From Halosolutus halophilus (GTDB taxonomy: Archaea; Halobacteriota; Halobacteria; Halobacteriales; Natrialbaceae), in contig NZ_CP094974.1 of the NCBI RefSeq assembly GCF_022869805.1, positions 1,364,001 to 1,428,000 on the forward strand: a DNA stretch of 64,000 bases, written 5' to 3'. Made by a program: the position numbers and the translations under genes. Below the pieces are notes generated by a model that saw only the letters and a program-made list of their open reading frames with translations, searched no databases and was not told the DNA's origin. Positions within the stretch are counted from its first letter, which is position 1. Every line of letters begins with the position of its first letter. Below, in pieces: positions 52,958-61,479 of the stretch.

Positions 52958-53284
52958 ATGAGCACGGACTGGCCGTTCGATCCCGACGGGGAGAAAGGCA
53001 GCGAGGGGATGCGCAAGTTCGACATGCGGATCATCGCCGACAAGGTCGACGAAGAGGAGGACTTCCCGATGAACCGCGACGAGTTCGTTGAGGAGCACGG
53101 CGACGATCCAATCCGGATCAACCACGAACGCGTCGTCGCGCTTCGCGACATCTTCGAGTACGTCGAACCCGAGGAGTTCGAGACGATGGTCGACATGCAC
53201 AAGGCCGTCGGCGACGCGATGCGGGCGGGCGACTTCTGGGAGTACCACCCGAAGGGGAAAGATCCCGAGAAGAAACACGCGTAG
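52958..53284 (+). CDS. DUF5785 family protein
   Basis: Haloarchaeal soluble protein of 108 aa, DUF5785. Starts MSTDWPFDPDGEKGSEGMRK, with the conserved NRDEFVEEHGDDPIRINHER and a central VVALRDIFEYVEPEEF and end GDFWEYHPKGKDPEKKHA. Function unknown. Divergent from the SCP2-like gene, and upstream of gch3. Confidence 0.85.
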   Translation: MSTDWPFDPDGEKGSEGMRKFDMRIIADKVDEEEDFPMNRDEFVEEHGDDPIRINHERVVALRDIFEYVEPEEFETMVDMHKAVGDAMRAGDFWEYHPKGKDPEKKHA

Positions 53285-53388
53285 GGCATTAGGCGGGCCA
53301 CAGTCGACTCGAACAGGTGCGAACCGGATTCGATCGGATCCGCGATCCGTTTTCGCCGACCCCATCACGAATCTGGATTACGTATCAC

Positions 53389-53394
53389 TTATAC
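53389..53394 (+). promoter_or_regulatory. TATA box of the GTP cyclohydrolase III gene
   Basis: TTATAC lies about 27-30 bp before the GTG at 53421, so transcription would start within a few bases of the GTG. This supports the GTG as the true start. Confidence 0.6.
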
Positions 53395-53420
53395 GAGGGC
53401 GTTCGAAAATTTCCCCCACC

Positions 53421-54182
53421 GTGACTAACACGCAGGTAACGCTGGTCCAGATCGACAACTACGGGCCGTGGACGGTGACCCCGGAGCCACGCCGCGAGGC
53501 TGACCTCCAGACGCTCCAGTCGCGACTCTACGCCGACATCTCCCAGTTCGTCGGCAACCGTGACGGCTACGTCTTCTTCACGCGCTTCGACAACATGATC
53601 GCGGTCACGAACGGACTCTCGATGGCCGATCACGAACTCCTCCAGGAATCGATCGGAAACCGGTATCCGGTGACGCTCAGCCTGGGCGTCGCGACCGGGA
53701 CGAATCCCGTGCAGGCGCTCGCCGACGCCACCGTGCGGATCCAGGAGGCCGGCAGCGCACAGGACAGGAACCGCCGCGAGATCCTCGAAGGGAGAGTCAT
53801 CGAGGACGCCCACCGGTCCGACGCGGACGTCCAGATCGCGCACTTCGACGTGATCGACGCGACCGGCAACTACACGGACGAACTCAACGCCTTCGATAGC
53901 TTCATCGAGATCGAACAGGGGTACGCGGAACTGATGCGCCACATGCGCTACTCCCACGACAGCCTCTCGTTCTTCGTCGGCGGGGACAACGTCATCGTCG
54001 TCTGTCCCGACCTCGAGAAAGGCGACTACGAGGACGCGATCTACCACGTCGAGGAGACCGTCGACGTCGAACTGCAGGTCGGCGTCGGTCGCGGCGCGAG
54101 TGCTCACGACGCCGGGTTCGCCGCAAAACACGCCCTCGAAACCTGCCGGGCCGACGGGACCAGGGTCGAACTCGACCGGTAG
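53421..54182 (+). CDS. gch3: GTP cyclohydrolase III
   Basis: Archaeal GTP cyclohydrolase III (ArfA), 253 aa, which converts GTP to the formamidopyrimidine FAPy nucleotide for riboflavin and F420 synthesis. The start VTNTQVTLVQIDNYGPWTVT is the family N-terminus; it has two GGDEF-like halves with SLGVATGTNPVQALADA and FFVGGDNVIVVCPD. The two GGDN-type sites bind GTP and metals. GTG start supported by the TATA box at 53389. Confidence 0.92.
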   Translation: MTNTQVTLVQIDNYGPWTVTPEPRREADLQTLQSRLYADISQFVGNRDGYVFFTRFDNMIAVTNGLSMADHELLQESIGNRYPVTLSLGVATGTNPVQALADATVRIQEAGSAQDRNRREILEGRVIEDAHRSDADVQIAHFDVIDATGNYTDELNAFDSFIEIEQGYAELMRHMRYSHDSLSFFVGGDNVIVVCPDLEKGDYEDAIYHVEETVDVELQVGVGRGASAHDAGFAAKHALETCRADGTRVELDR

Positions 54183-54274
54183 ACGGCTCGATACCCGAGA
54201 CGCGGAACTTCACCACGCACCGGCTTAAGCGTGCCGGGGGTAGCTTTTAGCCCATCTGTAGGCATTGTTCACAC

Positions 54275-54880
54275 ATGGAATCGGAACTGTCGGTCAGGGA
54301 CGTCTTGACGACCGAATACGTCGGCGTCAGCGAGTCCGATAGCGTTCTCGGCGCCGTCCGCCTCATGCGCGACGAACGGGCGAGTTGCGTGCTGGTCGTT
54401 CGCGGCACCGACCCGGTCGGAATCATGACCGAGTGGGACGTTCTCGGGATCGTCGCCGACGAACGCGAGCCAGGCGAAACGACCATCGGCGAGGTCATGA
54501 CCACGCCGGTCATCACCGTCACGCCCGATCGATCGCTCTCCGACGTGGCGACCATGATGAGTCGCCAGGACGTGCGCAACATCGTCGTCGAGGAGGACGA
54601 CGACCTCCTCGGCGTGGTCACCCAGCGCGACGTCATCGCCGCCGCGGGGTCGTTCCAGGGAACGGTCGCACCGAGTCGATCGACCGAGGCCACGCTCGAT
54701 CGGGACCGACCGGTCGACGACACCGCGCCGCTCGCCGTCGAAAGCACCGACGAGCAGTTGCTCCCCAACGGCGGCGACGAGTACTCGACGCAAGGGGTCT
54801 GTGAGGCCTGTGGCTCGCTCGCCGATTCGCTGTGGGACGCGAACGGGCAACTGGTCTGTTCGGACTGCCGGTCGATGTGA
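54275..54880 (+). CDS. CBS-domain protein with C-terminal zinc ribbon
   Basis: Protein of 201 aa. Two CBS repeats (residues about 3-60, LSVRDVLTTEYVGVSESDSV, and about 70-130, IGEVMTTPVITVTPDRSLSD) followed by a disordered Thr/Asp linker and a C-terminal zinc ribbon CEACGSLADSLW...CSDC. The CBS pair probably binds adenylates; the ribbon suggests binding a partner or nucleic acid. Such CBS-ribbon proteins are common in haloarchaea without known function. Single gene between gch3 and pgk. Confidence 0.88.
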   Translation: MESELSVRDVLTTEYVGVSESDSVLGAVRLMRDERASCVLVVRGTDPVGIMTEWDVLGIVADEREPGETTIGEVMTTPVITVTPDRSLSDVATMMSRQDVRNIVVEEDDDLLGVVTQRDVIAAAGSFQGTVAPSRSTEATLDRDRPVDDTAPLAVESTDEQLLPNGGDEYSTQGVCEACGSLADSLWDANGQLVCSDCRSM

Positions 54881-54981
54881 TCGCCGCCGGAATCGGCCGT
54901 CCCGTCTCTCCTGGTACCGTTCGCCGACGCGTATCACTGCGATAGTAAGACCTTTCGGGTGCCGCAATGGACTGGTCGGTA

Positions 54982-56196
54982 ATGATCGCTACCCTCGACG
55001 ACCTCGACGTCGAAGGGACTACCGTCGGCGTCCGCGTCGACGTCAACAGCCCCATCGACGACGACGGTGGGCTCGCCGACGACGCCCGACTGCGTGCCCA
55101 CGTCGACACCCTCTCGGAACTGCTCGATCGTGGCGGTCGGGTCGCCGTCCTCGCTCACCAGGGCCGACCCGGCAGCGACGATTTCGTTTCCCTCGCATCT
55201 CACGCCGATCGGCTCTCGAAACTGCTCGATCGCCCGGTCGACTACGTCGACGCGACGTTTAGCAGCGCCGCCCGCGAGGCCGTCGGGGACCTCGGAAACG
55301 GCGACTGCGTCGTGCTCGAGAACACGCGCTTCTACAGCGAGGAGTACATGGAGTTCGAACCCGAACGCGCCGCCCGGACCCACCTCGTCGAGGGGCTCGA
55401 ACCGGTGCTCGACGCCTACGTCAACGACGCCTTCGCGGCCGCTCACCGCTCGCAGCCCTCACTCGTCGGCTTTCCCTCGGTGCTGCCCGGCTACGCCGGC
55501 CGGGTCATGGAGACCGAACTCGACGTACTGGGCTCGATCGAGGAGACGCCGGAACCCCGGGTCTACGTCCTCGGCGGTACGAAAGTGCCCGACTCGATCG
55601 ACGTCGCCTGGAGCGTCCTGGAGAAGGGACTGGCAGATCACGTCCTGACGGCCGGCGTGGTCGGCAACGTCTTCCTCATCGCCGACGGCGTCGATCTCGG
55701 CGACGCGAGCTCGGATTTTATCTACGACCAGGGCTACTGGGACGAGATCGATCGCGCGAGCGACCTGCTGGACGCGTACGGGAACCGGATCGCGATCCCG
55801 CGAGACGTCGCCGTCTCCCGTGACGGTGACCGTCACGAACTCGGCATCAATGCGCTCCCGCCCGAGGAGGGCGAGGCAGCGATGGACGTCGGGAGCTCGA
55901 CGCTCGAGTACTACCGTCGGATCCTCGACGACGCCGCGACGGTCATCCTCAACGGCCCGGCCGGCGTCTTCGAGGAGGCGGCCTTCGAACACGGCACGCG
56001 GGACCTCTACGACGCCGCGACGGGGGTCCCGACCAGCATCGTCGGCGGCGGCGACACCGCGTCCGCGCTCCGCCAGCTCGGGGTCGAGGGGTTCTCCCAC
56101 GTCAGTACCGGTGGCGGTGCAGCCCTCCGGATGCTCACTGCCGAACCGTTGCCGGCCGTGACGGCGCTCGAGGATGACGGACGAACCACTGATTGA
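54982..56196 (+). CDS. pgk: Phosphoglycerate kinase
   Basis: Glycolytic/gluconeogenic enzyme converting 1,3-bisphosphoglycerate and ADP to 3-phosphoglycerate and ATP, 404 aa from this start. Conserved substrate loops VRVDVNSPIDDDGG, the HQGRPGSDDF region, the NTRFYSEEYME and ATP-side GGTKVPDSIDVAWSVL, and the C-terminal GGGDTASAL. An in-frame ATG at 54967 precedes; I prefer 54982 because a TATA-like GATAGTAAG at 54941 predicts a start near 54970. Overlaps the next gene by 23 bp. In haloarchaea it works in gluconeogenesis as well as the semi-phosphorylative pathway. Confidence 0.95.
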   Translation: MIATLDDLDVEGTTVGVRVDVNSPIDDDGGLADDARLRAHVDTLSELLDRGGRVAVLAHQGRPGSDDFVSLASHADRLSKLLDRPVDYVDATFSSAAREAVGDLGNGDCVVLENTRFYSEEYMEFEPERAARTHLVEGLEPVLDAYVNDAFAAAHRSQPSLVGFPSVLPGYAGRVMETELDVLGSIEETPEPRVYVLGGTKVPDSIDVAWSVLEKGLADHVLTAGVVGNVFLIADGVDLGDASSDFIYDQGYWDEIDRASDLLDAYGNRIAIPRDVAVSRDGDRHELGINALPPEEGEAAMDVGSSTLEYYRRILDDAATVILNGPAGVFEEAAFEHGTRDLYDAATGVPTSIVGGGDTASALRQLGVEGFSHVSTGGGAALRMLTAEPLPAVTALEDDGRTTD

Positions 56197-56680
56197 ACCG
56201 GCGACCCCGGACGACCTCGAGACGATCACGGAGCTGTGGGTCCGTCTCGCTCGCGGCCAGCGCGAGTACGGGTCGGCCGTTCGCGCCGCCCCGAACCGGG
56301 AGGCGATGCGGGAGACCCTCGCGGCCCACCTGCACGCGGACGGGCTCCTCGTCGCGCGCGTCGACGGGGCCATCGTCGGGTTCGCCTCGTTCTCGATCGA
56401 ACGCGGCTCGCTGGAACTCGACGCGACGAGGGGCGTGCTCTCGAACCTCTACGTCGAACCGGCCCATCGCGATCGGGGGATCGGGACGGCGCTGCTCGCG
56501 GCCGCCGAAGAATCACTCGCGGCTCGAGGTGCCGAGGAACTGCTCCTCGAGGTGATGGCCGACAACGAGGCCGCTCGGCGGTTCTACCGGTCACAGGGGT
56601 ACGACTCGTTCCGGATCGGCATGTCGCGATCGATCGCCGATCGGTCGGAAAACGATACACACTCAAAGGAGGACGGCTAA
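56174..56680 (+). CDS. GNAT family N-acetyltransferase
   Basis: N-acetyltransferase of 168 aa. Acetyl-CoA loop: LSNLYVEPAHRDRGIGTALL (R-x-x-G-I-G), followed by LAARGAEELLLEVMADNEAA and RFYRSQGYDSFRIGM as usual. The C-terminal 20 residues are Arg/Ser/Asp-rich. The ATG is 23 bp inside the pgk gene and supplies translation coupling. Substrate unknown. Confidence 0.85.
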   Translation: MTDEPLIEPATPDDLETITELWVRLARGQREYGSAVRAAPNREAMRETLAAHLHADGLLVARVDGAIVGFASFSIERGSLELDATRGVLSNLYVEPAHRDRGIGTALLAAAEESLAARGAEELLLEVMADNEAARRFYRSQGYDSFRIGMSRSIADRSENDTHSKEDG

Positions 56681-56692
56681 CTCGTACCCAGC

Positions 56693-56766
56693 GCCAGGGG
56701 AGCATGGGCGGTTCATGCACTCGACTTGTAATCGAGACTTCGTGGGTTCGAATCCCACCCCTGGCT
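56693..56766 (+). tRNA. tRNA-Thr (anticodon UGU)
   Basis: 74 nt. Acceptor GCCAGGG pairs with CCCTGGC, discriminator U as expected for Thr. Anticodon stem CTCGA/TCGAG frames loop CTTGTAA (anticodon TGT). T arm GTGGG-TTCGAAT-CCCAC is regular. Marks the start of a decayed integrated region downstream. Confidence 0.95.
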
Positions 56767-56892
56767 TAAATCCCTGGTTTCGAAGCCTCTACTGACTGGT
56801 ATCGGCTGTTCCGGGTGTTTCGAGAAAGCCAGTAATTCGGACCTTAGATTCAAAGCCCCTTCTACCACCGGCCCGAACGATGGTGTCAGCGC

Positions 56893-57042
56893 TTGAGCTC
56901 CGCGACTGACGGGTTCGGCCCGTTCTGCGGAGCACTCGGCTGTACCGAAGGGGCCGACGTCATCATCCGACATCCAGAGCACGGCAAGCGGACGGTCTGT
57001 GGAGACTGTGCCGAGGGCTCCGAGGTGATCTGGGACGTCTGA
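56893..57042 (+). CDS. Small zinc-finger protein, provirus-type, 49 aa
   Basis: Frame starting with TTG (MSSATDGFGPFCGALGCTEG) and ending EGSEVIWDV. Four cysteines in GPFCGALGC and VCGDC give two zinc pairs. Such tiny Cys proteins occur in haloarchaeal proviruses near DUF5131 genes. The TTG start is unusual and this may be a remnant. It lies just behind tRNA-Thr. Confidence 0.4.
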   Translation: MSSATDGFGPFCGALGCTEGADVIIRHPEHGKRTVCGDCAEGSEVIWDV

Positions 57043-57246
57043 GGAAGAGCCGGACGTCCGACCCGAGGACGCCCACCAGGTCGCCCAGCGGGCGCTCGCG
57101 AAGGTAAACGACCTCGAAGGCCGAGTCCAGAAGTTCGAAGAGGAGATCGTCGACCTCGAGAAGATCGAGTCGCCGGTCGAAGGGAAGATCCTTCAGAAGT
57201 GGATCGCGTTCGCGAACATCCCCAGCACGTCTGGATCTTCCTGACG
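57043..57246 (+). pseudogene. Coiled-coil gene remnant of an integrated element
   Basis: A frame reads EEPDVRPEDAHQVAQRALAK then LEGRVQKFEEEIVDLEKIES, typical of a short coiled-coil provirus protein, but no start codon exists in front. It ends at a stop near 57242 after switching into the DUF5131 frame, so the two genes were probably joined by a deletion. Confidence 0.45.
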
Positions 57247-57500
57247 AAACGGCCACATCATGCTTCGGAATGGGGACTCGACTGGCCAGAAAACGTCTGG
57301 CTCGGGACAGCCGTCGGCTCGGGCCCCGGAGGTGAGCTCCCGTCGACGACTCACCGAATCGAGCAACTGCGCGACGTCGACGTCGCGACGAAGTGGGTCA
57401 GCTTCGAGCCACTGATCGAGCCGATCGGCGAGGTCGCACTGGACCACATCGACTGGGCGGTCGTCGGCGGCGAGAGTGGGCGGCCGACGATCGGCGGGAA
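57199..57500 (+). pseudogene. Truncated DUF5131 (phage Gp37/Gp68-like) gene
   Basis: From the GTG at 57199 the frame reads HPQHVWIFLTKRPHHASEWG, LPENVWLG-type block as WPENVWLGTAVGSG, WVSFEPLIEPIGEV and DHIDWAVVGGESG, which are the DUF5131 signatures. The N-terminal third with the CGYCYA-like cluster of the family is missing and the frame breaks at about 57490; the next DUF5131-like residues (RREMDHAWAREI) are in another frame. So it is a broken internal fragment. Confidence 0.65.
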
Positions 57501-58235
57501 ATGGACCATGCGTGGGCCCGCGAGATCCTCGAACTCCGGTTCTTCGAGCCGCAGTTGGCCGGGCTTTCGGACGACTGTCGGGCGATCGCATTCGATTTTA
57601 GGGGACACGGTCGGTCGGAGAAAACCGAACTCGGCCACACGGTCCCTCAGTATGCCCGAGATCTCCACGCGTTCGTCGAACAGCAAGACCTCGAGGACGT
57701 CATCGTCGTCGGTTGGTCGATGGGCGCATTCGTCTCCTGGGACTACGTGGATCAGTTCGGCACCAACCGGATTCGCGGGCTGGTTGATGTCGACATCGAA
57801 GCAACCCGGTTCCAGTGGGACGACTACAACTATGGACTCGCTTGGCTCGGGGACATCCAGAGCCTGCTCGAACTGGCCCAGTCCGACCAGCTCGGCCTCG
57901 TCGATCGGTTCACGGAACAGGTCTTCGCCAATCCCACGGCCGAAACGAGATCCTTACAGTACGACGAAATCAGCCGGACACCACCCCCAATCCAGAGCGC
58001 CATCCTGTTCGACACACACCCGAGACTATCGAGCCGTCCCCCCGAGATCGATGTCCCGATGCTGGTCTGTGCCGGCACTGCCGAGACGAGAGGCTCGATC
58101 GACGCCGTTCGAAATGTCGCGGAACTCGTGCCCGACGCGAGAGTAGAACTCTTCGAGGCGAGTGGCCACTGTCCGCCGTTCGAGGAGCCTGAACGGTTCA
58201 ATCGGGTCTTGAGCCAGTTCGTAGACTCGCTGTGA
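57501..58235 (+). pseudogene. N-terminally truncated alpha/beta hydrolase fused to a DUF5131 fragment
   Basis: 244 codons from the ATG at 57501. The first nine (MDHAWAREI) belong to DUF5131; from about residue 14 the sequence is an alpha/beta hydrolase: FEPQLAGLSDDCRAIAFDFR, GHGRS, and nucleophile elbow VVGWSMGAFVSWDYVDQF with Ser73, plus catalytic His in EASGHCPPFEEPERF. The family start with the HGG oxyanion loop is missing, so it is unlikely to be active although the reading frame is intact. I would treat it as a chimeric relic. Confidence 0.6.
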
Positions 58236-58245
58236 GCGACACGCG

Positions 58246-58312
58246 CTCTCTATTCAGCAGACGAGACCAGAACTAACGAGTCGTTGGCAAGAGCGGCGTG
58301 CTGAATAGAGAG
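58246..58312. repeat. Inverted repeat with 14-bp perfect arms downstream of the hydrolase
   Basis: CTCTCTATTCAGCA (58246-58259) and TGCTGAATAGAGAG (58299-58312) flank 39 bp. A variant arm CTATCTATTCAGCAG occurs again at about 58672-58686 before the second small gene. Could be a palindromic mobile repeat (MITE-like) or a bidirectional terminator. Confidence 0.55.
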
Positions 58313-58473
58313 GGTGTATCCAGCACAATAGAGCGATTTGGTTCTACTCGCATTAACCGGGGAGACGTGGAAGAGGAGCCTGTGAAGACGAATGTCTCAG
58401 ACGTTGTGAAACGGAGGCGCCCAATTCTTTGCATGCCGTGAGATTTTCCGTCTCTATACCCTCAGCATCATCT

Positions 58474-58644
58474 ATGGCTGGATTGATCCACCGAACGGCA
58501 CAGGCGATCGATGATCTGTGGCAGTCGATATGGCATGAGTCGAGTCGCGCCGAGAAAGTCGTGATCGCAATCGTGCTCCTGGTCACCGGATTGGCCATCC
58601 CGGTGATCCCGATCGTCTGGATCGCCCGAATTATTGCCAACTAA
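58474..58644 (+). CDS. Small single-pass membrane protein, 56 aa
   Basis: Starts MAGLIHRTAQAIDDLWQSIW with an amphipathic N-terminus, then one helix VVIAIVLLVTGLAIPVIPIV and a short basic end. No domain recognised. In the decayed region behind tRNA-Thr but with normal codon use; it may belong to the integrated element. Start ATG at 58474; a longer start at 58429 is possible. Confidence 0.5.
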   Translation: MAGLIHRTAQAIDDLWQSIWHESSRAEKVVIAIVLLVTGLAIPVIPIVWIARIIAN

Positions 58645-58740
58645 TCAATGGAGTTGCGGGGTGAGATACGCGCTATCTATTCAGCAGCGCCTGCACTAAC
58701 TATCCGGAAGCTGTCAGAAACTGTGTGCTGACTACAGAGA

Positions 58741-58929
58741 ATGACTCCGTCATGGACACTCATCATCTCGTGGTCCGCCGTGATCGATTCAGCACAGTCC
58801 CCCGGTGCAGGTCTCACGCCAACCCTGTTCGAACTCGTGATTCCATTTTGGTTTCTCCCGCTGATTGTCGCCTTCATCGTCGGCGGAATTGAATACGGCA
58901 CTCGACGCCTGCTCGGTTCGCACCGATAG
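58741..58929 (+). CDS. Small membrane protein, 62 aa
   Basis: Starts MTPSWTLIISWSAVIDSAQS and has a strong hydrophobic stretch LVIPFWFLPLIVAFIVGGIE ending in a basic GTRRLLGSHR. Codon use unremarkable. No domain recognised; orphan gene in the region following tRNA-Thr. Confidence 0.45.
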   Translation: MTPSWTLIISWSAVIDSAQSPGAGLTPTLFELVIPFWFLPLIVAFIVGGIEYGTRRLLGSHR

Positions 58930-59199
58930 CGTTCAGTTCGCGCTGTAGCGAACGGCCGTTTCACATCGGAATCTATCTACCGGCTTGCTGACGCTCTCGT
59001 ATTTGCTCGCGTCGGCAACGTTTTGTGGAATTCGAACCACGGCCGCTCCGGTTCGCTTCACCCCTGTTCAAATCCCACTCGCCGCGTCTCTGCGAACCGG
59101 ATGGATTCCGCCGTCACTCAGTTAATCAAAACAACACGTCATTGTGAAAATGTTGCAGGGTTAAGCAGTTGGCGGACGAATAGCCGTCAAGATTCTACG
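58930..59199. other. Region with a tRNA T-arm-like fragment
   Basis: No gene. At about 59068-59080 GTTCAAATCCCAC resembles the T arm of tRNA-Thr (GTTCGAATCCCAC) with one mismatch. It might be a right attachment site of the decayed element at 56767-59000, but homology ends after 13 bp, so this is weak. Confidence 0.3.
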
Positions 59200-59502
59200 A
59201 TGGCCGACAAGGTATTCGATGCGCTCGCAGATGTCCACCGTCGTCGGTTGTTAGTCGCCTTGTTGGACCACAATCCGCAAGACATCTCCGACCTGTCCGG
59301 CGTCCCGTGGAACATAGAGGAGACCGAGGTGGAGATGGCCCAGAAATACCACGTCCACTTGCCCAAGTTGGCCGACTACGGCTTTATCGACTGGCATCCG
59401 GACGACGAGGTCGCGGTGAAAGGCCCGCAGTTCGACGAGATCAAACCGGTTCTGGAACTGCTGGACGAGCATCGAGACGAACTCCCCGACGGCTGGTTGT
59501 GA
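59200..59502 (+). CDS. Winged-helix-like ArsR-type regulator (DUF7344-like)
   Basis: Protein of 100 aa. It starts MADKVFDALADVHRRRLLVA, the signature of haloarchaeal ArsR-type/DUF7344 domains (LADVHRRRLL), then QKYHVHLPKLADYGFIDWHP as recognition helix and wing. No sensor domain. Function likely transcriptional regulation. ATG at 59200; upstream in-frame residues are not alike to the family. Behind the integrated zone on the plus strand. Confidence 0.72.
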   Translation: MADKVFDALADVHRRRLLVALLDHNPQDISDLSGVPWNIEETEVEMAQKYHVHLPKLADYGFIDWHPDDEVAVKGPQFDEIKPVLELLDEHRDELPDGWL

Positions 59503-59858
59503 CGGCGTCAGAGACGGATTCTCTCTCCGGGCGTACGATCGGGCCACCGTCTATTTAGCGGAGAACTACCCCCTATCGGTCCGACGATGACGAGCGGATG
59601 CGCTCGCTATGGAGTGGAAAACTAGCGAGTCCCGTCGTGGTTGGGCCGTAACGGGACTCGCCGTTTACTCATACCGACCGTAGCGTCAAGTACCTTGTGT
59701 GATTATCTGAGTGAACGGAAATCGTGTGACAGGCCGGGTGACGTAAAACCCGTTCGGAGACGACGGAACCGTCAGATGACAGGAATAAGATACACGAATC
59801 CTTTTCCATCCTCAGGCTCTAATCCGCGTGTTCGGATATCCGAATTCGTGGTTGGGCC
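59503..59858. other. Gap with an 11-bp-arm inverted repeat
   Basis: No gene. GCGAGTCCCGT (59625-59635) and ACGGGACTCGC (59651-59661) form a perfect stem with a 15-nt loop; no T tract follows, so it could be a terminator for the upstream gene or a structured RNA. A TATA-like element for the TrmB gene is not clear. Confidence 0.35.
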
Positions 59859-60674
59859 ATGACACAGGACGAAATTACATCAGAGGCGATTAGTCTGTTA
59901 CAGGAACTCGGGCTCCAGGAGTACGAAGCACGCTGTTTTATGGCGTTGAACAAGCTTCCGAGCGGGACGGCAAAGGAGATCCACGAACTCTCGGGCGTTC
60001 CACGTACCCGGGTGTACGATGCCATCCGCGTTCTCGAGTCACAGGGGCTGGTCGAGGTCCAGCACTCGAGTCCCCAGGTGTACCGCGCCGTCAACGTCAC
60101 CGAGGCGACGCAGATGCTCCGCCAGAAGTACAACGATCGGATCGAGACGCTCGAGACGCATCTCGAAAATACGGACGTCAAGGACACGGCGACGGACGAC
60201 GATCAGGTTCAGGAAGTCTGGTCGTTGATCGGCCACGAGGCGATCGAAGCCCGAACGCTCGAACTCATCGAGAACGCGGAGTCCGAAATCGCGCTGCTCG
60301 TCGTCGACAAATCGATCCTCTCAGGCATGATATTCGACGGTCTGCAGGACGCGGCGGACCGTGACCTCTCGATTCTGCTCGGCGGGCAGACGGAAGCGAT
60401 CACCGAGACGCTCGGGGGCGAACTTCCCAATTTTCGGATCTTCGAAACGGGCCTCGACTGGCTCACTAGCGGCCACGGTGACGACGTCGCGATCAGTCGG
60501 ATCCTGCTCGTCGATCGCGAAACGCTGCTCGTCGGCTCGTACTATCCGGACGCTGACGATGCCAGGGCACAAGAGCAGGCGATCTTCGCCAGCGGCCTCG
60601 AAAACGGGTTCGTGGTACTGCTTCGGCGATTGGTGACGTCGGGGCTGGCCGCGACGAAAGATCCCGGAAAGTGA
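59859..60674 (+). CDS. TrmB family transcriptional regulator
   Basis: Sugar- or stress-type TrmB regulator of 271 aa. N-terminal wHTH: LQELGLQEYEARCFMALNKL then GTAKEIHELSGVPRTRVYDA and IRVLESQGLVEVQHSSPQVY. A coiled-coil linker near residues 85-105, and a C-terminal effector domain (PLD-like) LIGHEAIEARTLELIENAES to the end. Such proteins often bind sugars. Single gene, plus strand. Confidence 0.9.
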   Translation: MTQDEITSEAISLLQELGLQEYEARCFMALNKLPSGTAKEIHELSGVPRTRVYDAIRVLESQGLVEVQHSSPQVYRAVNVTEATQMLRQKYNDRIETLETHLENTDVKDTATDDDQVQEVWSLIGHEAIEARTLELIENAESEIALLVVDKSILSGMIFDGLQDAADRDLSILLGGQTEAITETLGGELPNFRIFETGLDWLTSGHGDDVAISRILLVDRETLLVGSYYPDADDARAQEQAIFASGLENGFVVLLRRLVTSGLAATKDPGK

Positions 60675-61133
60675 CGCCGTGAGCGGACGATCGACAGTGG
60701 TCCGACGACCCTCTCACCATCGAGACTGCTGACGAGAGGCACGGATCGGTTATCTCGCGACTCCGTCGGCGACGAACGCGTCGTCGAGGGCCGCTTCACG
60801 ACTCGGGACGTTCGTTCCGCCGGATGAACACGCTGTCGAGGGTGGAGATAGCACTCGAGACCGGACGCGGCCGGGCCGCTGCGCCCCGCGGTGAACCGTC
60901 CCTTGCATCAGATTCCCCACACGTCGGGCGATCGATCGCGTACAACCCCTGCCTGCGACTCGAATATTTCCGCTTGAACTGTTCCATAATGAGATACAGT
61001 AACAATATTAGAATTGATCTCGTACCCAAAATAGTCGCTATCGAAGTATAGTACCCATTGATGTTCAAATATGTACTACAAGCTCGGATTGGGGCCAGAG
61101 GATTTATATCGGGCGACGGAAAGAGTCCGATCA
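60675..61133. other. Intergenic region upstream of the HalOD1 gene
   Basis: No gene; the frames are shadow-like. The last 130 bp are AT-rich (60980-61075). The clear promoter is TTTATAT at 61103-61109, described with the next gene. Confidence 0.4.
61103..61109 (+). promoter_or_regulatory. TATA box of the HalOD1 gene
   Basis: TTTATAT centred about 28 bp before the ATG at 61134, predicting a start within a few bases of it. It favours the ATG at 61134 over one at 61071. Confidence 0.6.
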
Positions 61134-61427
61134 ATGCTGCTCTCACTAGACCGTTCGGACGCGAACGAGGCCGCGTCGCTCAGTTTCGAAGTTATTGCTG
61201 CTGTCGCTGAACGGGAAGGTATCGATCCAGTAGAACTCGAACCGCCGGAGTACGAGGCACTCTACGACGTCGTCAACCCCGAAGCTCTCGATTCGCTGTT
61301 TGCTCCCCGCCAGAACGGATCGGATCGGTCCACCGGACGCGTCGAATTCCCCTTCTGTGGCTACGACGTGGTCGTCACGAGCGACGGCGAGGTCGAACTC
61401 TCGGAACAGACACGCACACAACAGTAG
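61134..61427 (+). CDS. HalOD1 output-domain protein
   Basis: 97-aa protein that is essentially one HalOD1 domain: ASLSFEVIAAVAEREGIDPV, ELEPPEYEALYDVVNPEALD, then GRVEFPFCGYDVVVTSDGEV. HalOD1 is a small haloarchaeal domain proposed as an output of two-component systems; its partner is unknown. Start at 61134 chosen from the TATA box; the 21 codons upstream would place transcription start inside the gene. Confidence 0.85.
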   Translation: MLLSLDRSDANEAASLSFEVIAAVAEREGIDPVELEPPEYEALYDVVNPEALDSLFAPRQNGSDRSTGRVEFPFCGYDVVVTSDGEVELSEQTRTQQ

Positions 61428-61479
61428 ATTCGATCGGGTGCGCTGCTCGATCCGGACGTCGACGAATCCGCGGTGACTC

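Noticed and set aside
59060-59085. A second tRNA-Thr attachment site
   Set aside because: Only 13 bp match with one mismatch, and no element boundary could be defined. Kept as a weak note only.
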